Of a DNA stretch of 64,000 bases, positions 24,540 through 33,627 are shown piece after piece. The stretch comes from Dyella lutea. Lineage in GTDB: Bacteria; Pseudomonadota; Gammaproteobacteria; Xanthomonadales; Rhodanobacteraceae. Location: contig NZ_JAMZEK010000001.1 of NCBI RefSeq assembly GCF_024158035.1, positions 248,001 to 312,000 of the forward strand, in the 5' to 3' direction. Under the pieces are notes generated by a model. The model made no database searches. It had not been told where the DNA came from and saw nothing but the letters and a program-made list of their open reading frames with translations. The stretch's first letter is position 1, and each line of letters begins with the position of its first letter. The translations under genes and the position numbers were made by a program.

Positions 24540-26804
24540 TCAGTGCGCGACGGGCGTGCAGGCCTCGATCGTGCAGGTGGCCGCCGGCAAGCCCATCGAC
24601 AGGTCGGCCTTCAGCATCGACGTGGCGTCCGTGCCCAGCTGGAAACGATAGCGGCCGGCATCGCGCACCCAGCCGTGCCTCGCCGCGTCGTAGTGCGCCA
24701 GCCGCACCGGGCTGGCCGCGATGCGCACGTCACGGCTCTCGCCCGGCTTCAGGCTCACCCGCTGCCAGCCGGCCAGGCGATGGGTGGTGTCGCCCTGCGG
24801 CGGCGCCACGTAGAGCTGCGGCACGGCCACGCCGGCGCGCTTGCCGGTGTTGGTGACGCGCACGCTGACGCTGATCGTGCCGTCGTGGTTCTCCAGCTTC
24901 GGCGTGCCATACGCGAACGTGGTGTAGCTCAGGCCATGGCCGAACGCGAACAGCGGCTCGAGGTGACGCTTCTCGAACCAGCGGTAGCCGACGTCGGCAC
25001 CCTCGATGTCGTAGTCGATGTCCTGCTGCGGCTGGCCCTGCGGCGGGATACCGATCGCCGCCAGTCCGGCACCCGGAATGGTCGGGCGCGGCAGCTGCGA
25101 CTCGTCCTTCGGCCACGTCACCGGCAGCCGGCCGGACGCATCGACCTCGCCGAACAGCACGCGGGCGATCGCCTCGCCGCCATTGGCGCCGGGATACCAG
25201 GCCTCCAGCACGCCCTGCACCTGATCCAGCCAGGGCATCTTCACCGCACCGTTGGTCTCCAGCACCACGATGGTGTGCGGATTGGCCCTGGCCACCGCGG
25301 CGATCAGCGCGTCCTGGTTGCCCGGCAGGTCCATCGTCGGCACGTCGAACGACTCCGCGGTCCACTGCTCGGCGAACACGATGGCGACCTTCGACTGCGC
25401 CGCCAGCTTCGCCGCCGCGGCGATGTCCTCGCCGCTGGCATAGGCCACCTTGCCGCCGTTGCGCCGGGCGATCGCCTGCATCGGCGAGGAGCGCTGGTAC
25501 ACCTTCGGGCCCGGCCAGGCGGTGGGCGCCACGCCGGTGACCGGGCTGCCGCCGCGCGGCTTCACTCCGGACGAGCCGCCACCGGTGGTCACGCCCACGT
25601 CGGCATGGCTGCCGATGACGGCGACCTGGCCCACTGCGCCGACCAGCGGCAACGCGTGATCCTGGTTGCGCAGCAGCACGATGCCCTCCTCGGCGGCACG
25701 CTGCGACACCTTCGCGTCGGCGGCGTAGTCGATCGGCGCCACCTTGGCCGGGTGCTCGAACGCGCCCACCGCGAAGAAGCTGCGCAGGATGCGGTGGACC
25801 ATGTCGTCGATGCGCGAGGGCGGCACTTCGCCCTTGGCCACCGCCTCGCGCAGCGGCTGGTCGAAGTACACCTCCTTGTCGAAGCGCTCGCCGGCGGACT
25901 CCTGGTCCAGCCCGGCCAGCGCCGACTTCGCCGCGCTGTGCACCGCGCCCCAGTCAGACATCACGAAGCCCGGGTACTTCCAGTCGCGCTTGAGCACCTG
26001 GTTGAGCAGCCAGTCGTTCTCGCAGGCGTAGACGCTGTTGATGCGGTTGTACGAGCACATCACCGAACCCGGGTGGCCGTCGGCAATGGCGATCTCGAAG
26101 GCGAGCAGGTCGGACTCGTGCGCGGCGGTCTCGTCGATGTTCGCGCTGAGCGTGGTGCGCGCGGTCTCCAGGTCGTTCATCGCGTAGTGCTTGACGGTGG
26201 ACACCTCGTGCTCGCTCTGGATGCCGGCGATCGCCGCGCCGACGATGCGGCCGGCCAGCAGCGGATCCTCGCCGGCGTATTCGAAGTTGCGGCCGTTGCG
26301 CGGGTCGCGCGCCAGGTTCACGCCGCCGGCCAGCAGCACGGCGAAGCCCATGCGGTGCGCTTCGCGGCCGATCATCGCGCCGCCGGCGTGGGCCACCTGC
26401 GGATCGAAGCTGGCCGCCACCGCCAACCCCGCAGGCAGCGCGGTATCGCCGTCGCCGAACAGCAGCGGACGGGCCACGCCCTGGCCGGCATCGGTCTCGT
26501 GGATCGCCGGCAGGCCCAGCCGCGGCATCGCCGGGATGAAGCCGGCGGTGCCCAGCGAGCCGGCGGGCTTGTTGTGCTGGCCCTCGAAATCCGCGCCGTA
26601 CTCGCTGCGCAGCAGCCGGAACTTCTCGTCCTGGGTCATCGCCTTCACCAGCAGGTCGGCGCGCTGGTCGGGCGATAGCGAAGCGTTCATCCACGGCCGG
26701 GCGACCGGAGCCTCGGCGGCCGCAACGGTGCCGGCCAGTCCGGCCAGGGAGGCGGCGATGCCGGCGGTGAGCAGGGTGCGCAGCAGGCGCGGACGGAAGG
26801 CCAT
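24540..26804 (-). CDS. Glycoside hydrolase family 3 beta-glucosidase
   Basis: A 754-residue secreted or periplasmic enzyme with a signal peptide (cleavage near VAAAE, residue 31), an N-terminal GH3 TIM barrel, a GH3 C-terminal domain and a fibronectin-III-like domain (about 650-735). The catalytic nucleophile is Asp284 in GFVMSDWGAVHS. The substrate loops KHYAMNDLETAR and GRNFEYAGEDPLLAG are conserved. The general acid is expected in the C-terminal (alpha/beta)6 domain. It hydrolyses beta-glucosides or oligosaccharides. A strong AAGGAGG precedes the ATG, and the gene is divergent from lhr. Confidence 0.9.
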   Translation of the reverse strand: MAFRPRLLRTLLTAGIAASLAGLAGTVAAAEAPVARPWMNASLSPDQRADLLVKAMTQDEKFRLLRSEYGADFEGQHNKPAGSLGTAGFIPAMPRLGLPAIHETDAGQGVARPLLFGDGDTALPAGLAVAASFDPQVAHAGGAMIGREAHRMGFAVLLAGGVNLARDPRNGRNFEYAGEDPLLAGRIVGAAIAGIQSEHEVSTVKHYAMNDLETARTTLSANIDETAAHESDLLAFEIAIADGHPGSVMCSYNRINSVYACENDWLLNQVLKRDWKYPGFVMSDWGAVHSAAKSALAGLDQESAGERFDKEVYFDQPLREAVAKGEVPPSRIDDMVHRILRSFFAVGAFEHPAKVAPIDYAADAKVSQRAAEEGIVLLRNQDHALPLVGAVGQVAVIGSHADVGVTTGGGSSGVKPRGGSPVTGVAPTAWPGPKVYQRSSPMQAIARRNGGKVAYASGEDIAAAAKLAAQSKVAIVFAEQWTAESFDVPTMDLPGNQDALIAAVARANPHTIVVLETNGAVKMPWLDQVQGVLEAWYPGANGGEAIARVLFGEVDASGRLPVTWPKDESQLPRPTIPGAGLAAIGIPPQGQPQQDIDYDIEGADVGYRWFEKRHLEPLFAFGHGLSYTTFAYGTPKLENHDGTISVSVRVTNTGKRAGVAVPQLYVAPPQGDTTHRLAGWQRVSLKPGESRDVRIAASPVRLAHYDAARHGWVRDAGRYRFQLGTDATSMLKADLSMGLPAATCTIEACTPVAH

Positions 26805-27002
26805 GGAATTCCTCCTTGAGCGGGGAAGCGGGATGGGGGCGGGGCAACCTCCCGAGCATGTGCAAAGCGTGTCGCAAGCACAAGGTACGCGGGCGCAAGC
26901 CGTGCATCGCGTCTCGTGCGACGGTCGCTTGCCACGCTCGACGCCAGGCCCTATATCCAGTGGGTGACGCCCGCCGCTTCCGCCGCCCCGTCGAGGCCGG
27001 AC

Positions 27003-30000
27003 ATGGACACCCTGCTCGCCGACTTCCACCCCGCCGTCGCGGCCTGGTTCCGCGGCCGTTTCGCCGCGCCCACCGCGGCGCAGGCGGCGGCGTGGCCGGC
27101 GATCCGCCGGGGCGAACACACCCTGGTCGCCGCGCCCACCGGCTCGGGCAAGACGCTGACTGCCTTCCTTGCCGCGATCGACGCGCTGGTGCGCGAGGGC
27201 GTGGCGCACGGCGGCGCGCTGCCGGACGAGACGCGGGTGGTCTACGTGTCGCCGCTGAAGGCGCTGTCCAACGACATCCAGGTCAACCTGGAGTCGCCGC
27301 TGGAGGGCATCCGTAACGAGCTGAAAGCGCTAGGCCTGCCCGACGTGGCGATCCGCACCGCGGTGCGCACCGGCGACACGCCGCAGGCCGCGCGCCACCT
27401 GATGCGCAAGCACCCGCCGCACATCCTGGTCACCACACCGGAGTCGCTCTACATCCTGCTCGGCTCGGCCTCCGGCCGCGAGGCGCTGAAGCACGTGCGC
27501 GAGGTGATCGTGGACGAGATCCACGCGCTGGCCGACAGCAAGCGCGGCGCGCACCTGGCGCTGAGCCTGGAGCGGCTGGAAGCGCTGTGCCAGCGGCCGC
27601 TGCTGCGCATCGGCCTGTCCGCCACGCAGAAGCCGATCGAGGCGGTGGCGCGCTTCCTGGTCGGCGAGGGCGAACGCGCCGCGCTGGCGCCGCTGGCCGA
27701 CGACACCGCGCCGAACGCTGCAGCTGACCCCGCCTGCACCATCGTCGATATCGGCCACAGCCGCCCGCGCGACCTCGCCATCGAGGTGCCGCCGGTGCCG
27801 CTGGAAGCGGTGATGTCCAACGACACCTGGGCGCTGGTCTACGACCGCCTCGCCACGCTGGCCCAGGCGCACCGCACCACGCTGATCTTCGTCAACACGC
27901 GGCGGATGGCCGAGCGCGCCGCGCGGCACCTGTCCGAACGGCTGGGCAAGGAACTCGTCGCCGCGCACCACGGCAGCCTGTCGCGCGAGCAGCGGCTGGA
28001 CGCCGAGCAGCGGCTCAAGCGCGGCGAGCTGCGCGCGCTGGTCGCCACCGCCTCGCTGGAGCTGGGCATCGACATCGGCGACGTTGACCTGGTCTGCCAG
28101 CTCGGCTCGCCGCGCTCGATCGCCGCCTTCCTGCAGCGCGCCGGACGCAGCGGCCATGCGGTCGACGGCACGCCGAAGGCGCGGCTGTTCGCCACCTCGC
28201 GCGACGACCTGGTGGAATGCGCGGCCCTGCTCGACTGCGTGCGTCGCGGCGAACTGGACACCCTCAGGATGCCGGCACAGCCGCTGGACGTGCTGGCGCA
28301 GCAGATCGTTGCCGAGGTTGCCTGCAGCGAATGGGACGAGGACGCGCTGTACGCGCTGGTGCGTCGCGCGCACCCGTACCGCGCGCTGGCACGCAAGGAC
28401 TTCGACGCCATCGTGCGCATGCTCGCCGACGGCTTCACCACCCGCCGCGGCGCGCGTGCCGCCTACCTGCACCGCGACGCCGTGCACCGGCAGCTGCGCG
28501 GCCGGCGCGGTGCGCGGCTCACCGCGGTCACCTCCGGCGGCACCATCCCCGATACCGCCGACTACCAGGTGGTGCTGGAACCGCAGGCGACCATCGTCGG
28601 CACCGTCAACGAGGATTTCGCCATCGAAAGCTTCGCCGGCGACGTGTTCCAGCTCGGCAACACCAGCTACCGCATCCAGCGCGTGGAGCCGGGCAAGCTG
28701 CGGGTGGAAGACGCCAGGGGCGTGCCGCCGAACATCCCGTTCTGGCTGGGCGAGGCGCCCGGGCGCAGCGACGAGCTGTCCTTCGGCGTGTCGCGGCTGC
28801 GCGGGGAGATCGGCACCCAGCTCGCCGCCGGCTGCGTGGATGCGGCCAAGGCGTGGCTGCGCGACACCCTCGGCCTGAACGAATCCGCCGCCCAGCAGCT
28901 GGCCGACTACCTTGCCCGCGCCCGCGCCGCGCTGGGCGAACTGCCCACGCAGTCCACCATCGTCATCGAGCGCTTCTTCGACGAATCCGGCGGCACCCAG
29001 CTGGTGATCCACACGCCCTACGGCAGCCGGCTCAACCGCGCTTGGGGGCTGGCGCTGCGCAAGCGCTTCTGCCGCCAGTTCAACTTCGAGCTGCAGGCCG
29101 CGGCCACCGAGGATGCGATCGTGCTGTCGCTGTCCACCAGCCACAGCTTTCCGCTGATCGAGGTGGCGCACTACCTGCATTCGTCCAGCGCCGAGCACGT
29201 GCTGACCCAGGCCTTGCTGGACGCGCCGCTGTTCCCCACGCGCATGCGCTGGGCGGCGGTCACCGCGCTGGCGCTGCCGCGCTTCGCCGGCGGCAAGAAG
29301 GTGCCGCCGCAGCTGCAGCGCATGAAGAGCGAAGACCTGCTCGCCACCGTGTTCCCCGACCAGGTCGCCTGCCTGGAGAACATTGTCGGCGAGCGCGAGG
29401 TGCCCGATCACCCGCTGGTCAACCAGACCCTGCACGACTGCCTGCGCGAGGCGATGGACACCGACGGCCTGCTCGCCCTGCTGCACGGCATGGAGGACGG
29501 TCGCATCACCGTGATCGCGCGCGACCTGGCCGCGCCCAGCCCGCTGGCCAGCGAAGTGCTGACCGCCGCGCCCTACGCCTTCCTCGACGACGCGCCGCTG
29601 GAGGAACGCCGCACCCAGGCGGTGCAGGCGCGCCGCTGGGGTGACGTGGAGGACGCCGACGACCTCGGCCGGCTCGATCCCGACGCCATCGCCGCGGTGC
29701 GCGAGGAAGCCTGGCCGCAGGCGCGCGACGCCGACGAGATGCACGACGCGCTGACCGTGCTCGGCGGCATCACCGACGCGGAAGTGGCCGCCAACACCGG
29801 CTGGGACGCGCACCTGCGCGCGCTGGCCAAGGCACATCGCGCCACCCGGCTCAGCCTCGCCCCGGCCACTGCCGTGTGGGTCGCCGCCGAACGACTGCCA
29901 CTGTGGCAGGCGGTGCATCCGCAGGCCACGCGGCAACCGGCCATCGACGCGCCCGCCGAATACGCCGCGCCATCCTGGACACCCGAAGACGCCCTGCGCG

Positions 30001-31415
30001 AACTGCTGCGCGGTCGCCTCGGCGGGCTGGGTCCGATCCCGGTGCCGCCGCTGGCCGCCGCGCTGGGCGTGGACACCGGCGACGTCGAACTGGCGCTGAT
30101 CCGCCTGCAGTCCGAGGGCTACGTGATGCAGGGGCACTTCAGCCCCGACACGCCCGCCATCGAATGGTGCGAGCGCCACCTGCTGGCGCGCATCCACCGC
30201 TACACGCTGGGCCGGCTGCGCCGCGAGATCGCCCCGGTAAGCCGGCGCGACTTCCTGCGCTTCCTGCTCGACTGGCAGCACGTCACCCCGGCCACGCGCA
30301 TGAGCGGCCCGGACGCACTGCCCGCCGCGCTGGCGCAGCTGGAAGGCTACGAAGCCGCCGCCGGCGCCTGGGAAACCGAACTGCTGCCCGCCCGCCTCGA
30401 CGATTACGGCAGCCGCTGGCTGGACGAACAATGCCGCGCCGGCCGCATCGGCTGGAGCCGGCTGCGCCCCGGCGGCAGCGGCGGCGGACCGGTGCGCGCC
30501 ACGCCCATCGTGCTGCTGGCGCGACGGCAGATGGGCGTGTGGGCCGCGGTCGCCGAACGCGACGATGCCGACGCCCCCGCGCTGTCCTCCCGCGCCCAGG
30601 CGGTGGCCGAAGCGCTGCGCGACGAGGGCGCGCTGTTCTTCGACGAGCTGATGGCCAGCACCCGCCTGCTGCGCACCGAGCTGGAAGACGCGCTGGGCGA
30701 AGCGGTCGCCGCCGGCCGCGTCACCGCCGACAGCTTCGCCGGCCTGCGCGCCCTGCTGCTGCCCGCGGCCAAGCGCGAAAACCCGCGCCACCGCCGCGTG
30801 CGCCACCACAGCCTAAGCAGCCTGGAAGACGCCGGCCGCTGGGCGCTGGTGCGCGCCCGCGCACCGCGCGAGGAAAGCGACGAAGCGCACCGCCGCGAGC
30901 AGGTCGAGCACGTCGCCCGCACCCTGCTGCAACGCTACGGCGTGGTGTTCTGGAAACTGCTGGAACGCGAAGCCGCCTGGCTACCGAGCTGGCGCGAGCT
31001 GCGCCAGGTCTACCAGCGGCTGGAAGCGCGGGGCGAAATCCGCGGCGGCCGCTTTGTCGACGGCCTGGTCGGTGAGCAGTTCGCCCTGCCCGACGCTATC
31101 CCCGCCCTGCGATCCATCGCCCGCCGCGATGCGAGCGGCGAGCTCGTGGTCGTCAGTGGCTGCGATCCGCTCAATCTCACTGGAAGCGTGCTTGCCGGGG
31201 AGCGCATCCCTGCTGTCATCGGTACTCGAATTCTGTTCGAGGATGGTGTGGCGGTGGCTGCGTGGGTGAGTGGCAAGGTGCAGTGGTTGGTGGAGGGGGA
31301 TGGGGAGAAGCAGCAGCGGTGGCGAGAAGCCTTGGGCGTGAGGGGGGCCGCTAGTCGTGGGTGGGCGCCAGGTACGCAGTCCGAGGACGCGGCGCAGGTA
31401 CGACTCGGGGAGTGA
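27003..31415 (+). CDS. lhr: Lhr-family large ATP-dependent helicase
   Basis: A 1470-residue protein (E. coli Lhr is 1538). It carries superfamily 2 helicase motifs: [13 protein letters not shown] (Walker A Lys50), [20 protein letters not shown], and [14 protein letters not shown] in the second RecA domain. The Lhr-core winged-helix and beta-barrel domains follow, and a long C-terminal part (about 900-1470) resembles the Lhr-CTD. Lhr unwinds DNA and RNA-DNA hybrids 3' to 5' and is linked to DNA repair. The start at 27003 ([13 protein letters not shown]) places the helicase domain at the N-terminus as in relatives. The last 100 codons lose the extreme GC bias and end in a divergent tail, at the border of an accessory patch. 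Confidence 0.9.
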   Translation: MDTLLADFHPAVAAWFRGRFAAPTAAQAAAWPAIRRGEHTLVAAPTGSGKTLTAFLAAIDALVREGVAHGGALPDETRVVYVSPLKALSNDIQVNLESPLEGIRNELKALGLPDVAIRTAVRTGDTPQAARHLMRKHPPHILVTTPESLYILLGSASGREALKHVREVIVDEIHALADSKRGAHLALSLERLEALCQRPLLRIGLSATQKPIEAVARFLVGEGERAALAPLADDTAPNAAADPACTIVDIGHSRPRDLAIEVPPVPLEAVMSNDTWALVYDRLATLAQAHRTTLIFVNTRRMAERAARHLSERLGKELVAAHHGSLSREQRLDAEQRLKRGELRALVATASLELGIDIGDVDLVCQLGSPRSIAAFLQRAGRSGHAVDGTPKARLFATSRDDLVECAALLDCVRRGELDTLRMPAQPLDVLAQQIVAEVACSEWDEDALYALVRRAHPYRALARKDFDAIVRMLADGFTTRRGARAAYLHRDAVHRQLRGRRGARLTAVTSGGTIPDTADYQVVLEPQATIVGTVNEDFAIESFAGDVFQLGNTSYRIQRVEPGKLRVEDARGVPPNIPFWLGEAPGRSDELSFGVSRLRGEIGTQLAAGCVDAAKAWLRDTLGLNESAAQQLADYLARARAALGELPTQSTIVIERFFDESGGTQLVIHTPYGSRLNRAWGLALRKRFCRQFNFELQAAATEDAIVLSLSTSHSFPLIEVAHYLHSSSAEHVLTQALLDAPLFPTRMRWAAVTALALPRFAGGKKVPPQLQRMKSEDLLATVFPDQVACLENIVGEREVPDHPLVNQTLHDCLREAMDTDGLLALLHGMEDGRITVIARDLAAPSPLASEVLTAAPYAFLDDAPLEERRTQAVQARRWGDVEDADDLGRLDPDAIAAVREEAWPQARDADEMHDALTVLGGITDAEVAANTGWDAHLRALAKAHRATRLSLAPATAVWVAAERLPLWQAVHPQATRQPAIDAPAEYAAPSWTPEDALRELLRGRLGGLGPIPVPPLAAALGVDTGDVELALIRLQSEGYVMQGHFSPDTPAIEWCERHLLARIHRYTLGRLRREIAPVSRRDFLRFLLDWQHVTPATRMSGPDALPAALAQLEGYEAAAGAWETELLPARLDDYGSRWLDEQCRAGRIGWSRLRPGGSGGGPVRATPIVLLARRQMGVWAAVAERDDADAPALSSRAQAVAEALRDEGALFFDELMASTRLLRTELEDALGEAVAAGRVTADSFAGLRALLLPAAKRENPRHRRVRHHSLSSLEDAGRWALVRARAPREESDEAHRREQVEHVARTLLQRYGVVFWKLLEREAAWLPSWRELRQVYQRLEARGEIRGGRFVDGLVGEQFALPDAIPALRSIARRDASGELVVVSGCDPLNLTGSVLAGERIPAVIGTRILFEDGVAVAAWVSGKVQWLVEGDGEKQQRWREALGVRGAASRGWAPGTQSEDAAQVRLGE

Positions 31416-31507
31416 GCGCGACCAGATTAGGCTGGTTCGTCCGCCGCGGAAGTCCTCCACTGGCGAAACCGATTCACTTGCCGTTTTTAGCTGTCAAATA
31501 AAAGCTA

Positions 31508-31536
31508 TTGACCTCCAGTTTTAGGCCTGATAGCCT
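31508..31536 (+). promoter_or_regulatory. Candidate sigma70-type promoter for the 239-residue orphan gene
   Basis: TTGACC (31508-31513) and TAGCCT (31531-31536) are separated by 17 bases in an AT-richer stretch, 22 bases before the start codon. No footprint or transcript data support it. Confidence 0.3.
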
Positions 31537-31558
31537 GCGAAAAGACTGGAGGAAAGCC

Positions 31559-32278
31559 ATGCCCAAGATCGTCGAATACCCGCGTGCGTCCCTCGCGAAT
31601 AGCCTGGAGCTTGCGGAGGCTGTGAGTAGCCTCGGTGGTAGCAGCACAGTGCCCATGGCTGCGGAACGACTTAACCGAAAGCAGGGGGGAGCTTTTACTG
31701 CCCTCATTTCCGCAGCGACCAAGTACGGCCTGATCAGCTCCAAGGGCGGGCGGCTCACAGCTCAAGAGACCTTCCGCAACTACAAGTTGGCTTACAACGA
31801 GAACGAGAAGAAGGCTGCTCTGCGGACAGCGCTCCTCGCGCCACCGATGTTTGCTGCGGTGTACCGGCGGTTCGAGGGGAGCGTCCTTCCCGTTGAACAC
31901 TTCGAAAAACTACTGATCCGGGAGTTTGATGTTCCTGAGGATCAAGCGTCGAAGGTGAGTAGCTACTTCCTTGAAGGGCTGGAACAAGCAGGACTCATTG
32001 AGACTGGCAACAAGCTCATTCCATTGAACGACTCGGATGATCTGAACGCAGATGCGGATCCTGTAGCCGATCGAGAAACCAGTGAGGTCTTAGGACAGTC
32101 CGGAACGAGTGCACGACCCCAGCCGGGTCAGCACAAGTCAAATGAGTTCGCTGTGACGTTCAAGGGGCCGGGTCTCGATTCGACCATCGTTATCGTCGAA
32201 GAGGAGGACCTGGAGATCGTGCAGGTGATGCTGAAGAAGGTGAGGAAGGCTCTTCTTTCCCGCAGTAGCGATCAATAA
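31559..32278 (+). CDS. Orphan protein of the accessory patch, function unknown
   Basis: A 239-residue cytoplasmic protein starting MPKIVEYPRASLANSLELAE with a GGAGG site in front. Residues 1-75 look like a winged-helix-type DNA-binding fold (LELAEAVSSLGGSSTVPMAA, then LISAATKYGLISSKGGRLTA). The middle (about 80-150) is helical. A disordered acidic linker (about 165-200) leads to a short C-terminal domain ending in EEDLEIVQVMLKKVRKALL. I recognise no named family. Lower GC content and relaxed codon use compared with the flanks point to recent acquisition. Confidence 0.65.
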   Translation: MPKIVEYPRASLANSLELAEAVSSLGGSSTVPMAAERLNRKQGGAFTALISAATKYGLISSKGGRLTAQETFRNYKLAYNENEKKAALRTALLAPPMFAAVYRRFEGSVLPVEHFEKLLIREFDVPEDQASKVSSYFLEGLEQAGLIETGNKLIPLNDSDDLNADADPVADRETSEVLGQSGTSARPQPGQHKSNEFAVTFKGPGLDSTIVIVEEEDLEIVQVMLKKVRKALLSRSSDQ

Positions 32279-32281
32279 AAA

Positions 32282-32309
32282 AGCCGCCAGCTGTTTCCAG
32301 CTGGCGGCT
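32282..32309 (-). terminator. Hairpin after the 239-residue gene, oriented for minus-strand transcripts
   Basis: AGCCGCCAGCTG-TTTC-CAGCTGGCGGCT is a 12-bp perfect stem. The six-A run lies on its left, so only minus-strand transcripts would meet a U-tract after the stem. It could still stabilise the plus-strand mRNA end. Confidence 0.55.
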
Positions 32310-32333
32310 CCCGAATTCCCAAGGGGTGTAGAT

Positions 32334-32429
32334 AGGCGCTGCCCTGAGGGAGCTCTAGCTTCCCCTGTAGTCTTTCGGTCTAGGCCCCGTAAGTTTGCGA
32401 TCAGGGTGGCGGAGCGTCAAGGAGCGCCT
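32334..32429 (+). ncRNA. Candidate structured RNA leader before a 43-residue small ORF
   Basis: Nested complementarity suggests a closed multi-branch structure. AGGCGCT (32334-32340) pairs with AGCGCCT (32423-32429), CCCTGA (32342-32347) with TCAGGG (32401-32406). An internal hairpin joins GGGAGCT (32348-32354) to AGCTTCCC (32357-32364), with one bulge. A further small hairpin surrounds TTTC near 32373. The closing helix ends 12 bases before the small-ORF ATG, overlapping its ribosome-binding region. No known riboswitch signature was recognised; the pairing was found by eye. Confidence 0.4.
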
Positions 32430-32441
32430 GGAGAACACGCC

Positions 32442-32573
32442 ATGAACAGGCACCGTCCTCCTGCCCCACCTGGTTTTAGGTGGGTGTTCGTGAAGTGCTT
32501 TAAGCACTATCGGACAGGAAAGCTCGTCTATCCGAAGACGGCTGATTGCTTTTGCTTCCTGGTTCGTTGCTGA
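32442..32573 (+). CDS. 43-residue basic, aromatic small protein
   Basis: The ORF reads MNRHRPPAPPGFRWVFVKCF and continues KHYRTGKLVYPKTADCFCFL to VRC, with GGAG before the ATG. The pattern F-R/K-H-x-R-T-G-K-x-x-x-P-K-x-A-x-x-F-x-F-x-V-R reads like a compact conserved small protein rather than random sequence. Four Cys occur in the second half. It sits between a structured leader and a strong terminator, forming a complete small transcription unit. The function is unknown. Confidence 0.5.
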   Translation: MNRHRPPAPPGFRWVFVKCFKHYRTGKLVYPKTADCFCFLVRC

Positions 32574-32576
32574 TCG

Positions 32577-32601
32577 AAACGGGGGCCTCTGGCCCCCGTT
32601 T
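32577..32601. terminator. Strong bidirectional terminator after the small ORF
   Basis: AAACGGGGGCC-TCT-GGCCCCCGTTT is an 11-bp perfect stem with a 3-base loop, flanked by A and T runs on the two sides, starting 4 bases after the small-ORF stop. Confidence 0.75.
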
Positions 32602-32668
32602 CTCCTTCAGCCAGCTAACACATCTAAGGGGACGTCGGATGCACGGAATCATGCGGGCACCGAAAACA

Positions 32669-32822
32669 GGGGTCAGAGTGCACTTTCGGGACGAAGCGAG
32701 CACCTCTGACCAGTTAGCCGCGACTAGTCCATCTCCTGCGTGCCCGCTCAAGTTGCACGTCGTCGTGGAACGGAAGCGCTTCCGCTGCCCACGCCAGGAA
32801 TGCCGATACGGCGTCGATCTGT
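32669..32822. repeat. 154-bp segment duplicated at 35138-35291 (copy A)
   Basis: This segment and 35138-35291 align without gaps over 154 bases, at roughly 80-85 % identity by eye, including an identical final stretch through GCCGATACGGCGTCGATCTG. In the minus direction it covers the last third of the gene at 32714-33094 plus about 45 bases beyond its stop. Confidence 0.8.
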
Positions 32823-33094
32823 AGCGGGGAGCAGCGGTAGCGGAAGTTCAGATGCTCAATGCCCGGCTGCTGGCATCGACCGTACTCGGCCAGAGCGCGG
32901 AGCGTGAAGTCGCCGACCAGCGCAGGGTCATTGGGATGTCTGACGCACCAGAGCATGTAGAGCGAAACGACGCGGAGCAGGTCCACCGGCGCGGGCAGCT
33001 CCATGACGTTCGGGTTGGCTCGAATGAAGGCATCATCCATCGCCGGAGCATCCGCTTCGGGGAAGGCTTCGGTCAGGCGATTAGCGATGCTCAC
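32714..33094 (-). CDS. Orphan 126-residue protein with duplicated C-terminal segment
   Basis: The GTG start at 33094 is chosen because GGAGGA lies six bases upstream; ATG at 33115 would add seven residues. The protein is helical and acidic in its first half (LTEAFPEADAPAMDDAFIRA) and ends in IDAVSAFLAWAAEALPFHDD, then VQLERARRRWTSRG. It lies 32 bp behind a DUF2019-type gene on the same strand. The last 34 residues are shared with the shorter gene at 35183-35419. No family is recognised. Pairing with DUF2019, a family proposed to include immunity proteins, hints at a toxin/immunity or stress setting, but no toxin is visible nearby. Confidence 0.6.
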   Translation of the reverse strand: MSIANRLTEAFPEADAPAMDDAFIRANPNVMELPAPVDLLRVVSLYMLWCVRHPNDPALVGDFTLRALAEYGRCQQPGIEHLNFRYRCSPLQIDAVSAFLAWAAEALPFHDDVQLERARRRWTSRG

Positions 33095-33126
33095 AGGCGC
33101 TCCTCCGACTCCCATGCCTGGCGTGC

Positions 33127-33462
33127 TCAAGGGCCGTAGCCACGATCCGACAACCACAATGCTGCCCCGGCCCCGCTTGGATCCGTCGCTGATGCCATCG
33201 CGCGAACGACGCGAAGACAGTGCGCTTCGTTCTGCGGATCGAGTTGCAGGCTCTCCAGCGCGCAGAAGGCAATCCAGGGGCCGGCCTGCGGGTGATCGAG
33301 CAGCGACATCAGCTGCTCGGTCTGTGCCGGGTCCTTGAAAGCTTCCAACATGGCCGATCGCAATTTGTCGGCGATGCGGTTGGCTCGTTTCACCGACTCC
33401 GATGAGTCGTAGCCGACTTCGGCATGCGCGTTTGCAAGCCTGACGAACTCGTTGATCTCCAT
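33127..33462 (-). CDS. DUF2019-like helical repeat protein
   Basis: A 111-residue protein: MEINEFVRLANAHAEVGYDS, then a helix ANRIADKLRSAMLEAF, then LMSLLDHPQAGPWIAFCALE and the end GAGAALWLSDRGYGP. The HPxAxVR/W-type repeat followed by an AG-x-x-LW-x-x-D-x-G ending is characteristic of DUF2019, a HEAT-like fold sometimes classed with polymorphic-toxin immunity proteins. The ribosome-binding site is a G-run immediately upstream. It probably forms an operon with the following orphan gene. Confidence 0.6.
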   Translation of the reverse strand: MEINEFVRLANAHAEVGYDSSESVKRANRIADKLRSAMLEAFKDPAQTEQLMSLLDHPQAGPWIAFCALESLQLDPQNEAHCLRVVRAMASATDPSGAGAALWLSDRGYGP

Positions 33463-33627
33463 ACCCCCCCCGCGTCCTGGTTGCGCAATGTATCGAAAAA
33501 GCGAAAAAGGGGACGGAGGTAATTAAGTCCTTCCCTGCAGCCAACCGGGTCAGGTTCGCTTACACGCCCAGATCGAGTGAGCCCGGCCCCGCTATGCAGC
33601 GTAAGCCGCATTACGTCCTGCTCGCCA

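Noticed and set aside
27330-30809. A 1159-codon open frame on the minus strand opposite lhr
   Set aside because: High GC content creates long antisense frames. Its translation is low-complexity Arg/Gly/Ala/Gln with no domain, while the plus strand encodes the complete Lhr helicase.
32282-32309. Plus-strand intrinsic terminator for the 239-residue gene
   Set aside because: The A-run precedes the stem and no T-run follows it on the plus strand, so only minus-strand termination fits the canonical form.
32500-32751. An 83-codon minus-strand frame over the small-ORF terminator
   Set aside because: It spans the strong 32577-32601 hairpin and has no ribosome-binding site. The plus-strand 43-residue frame is better supported.
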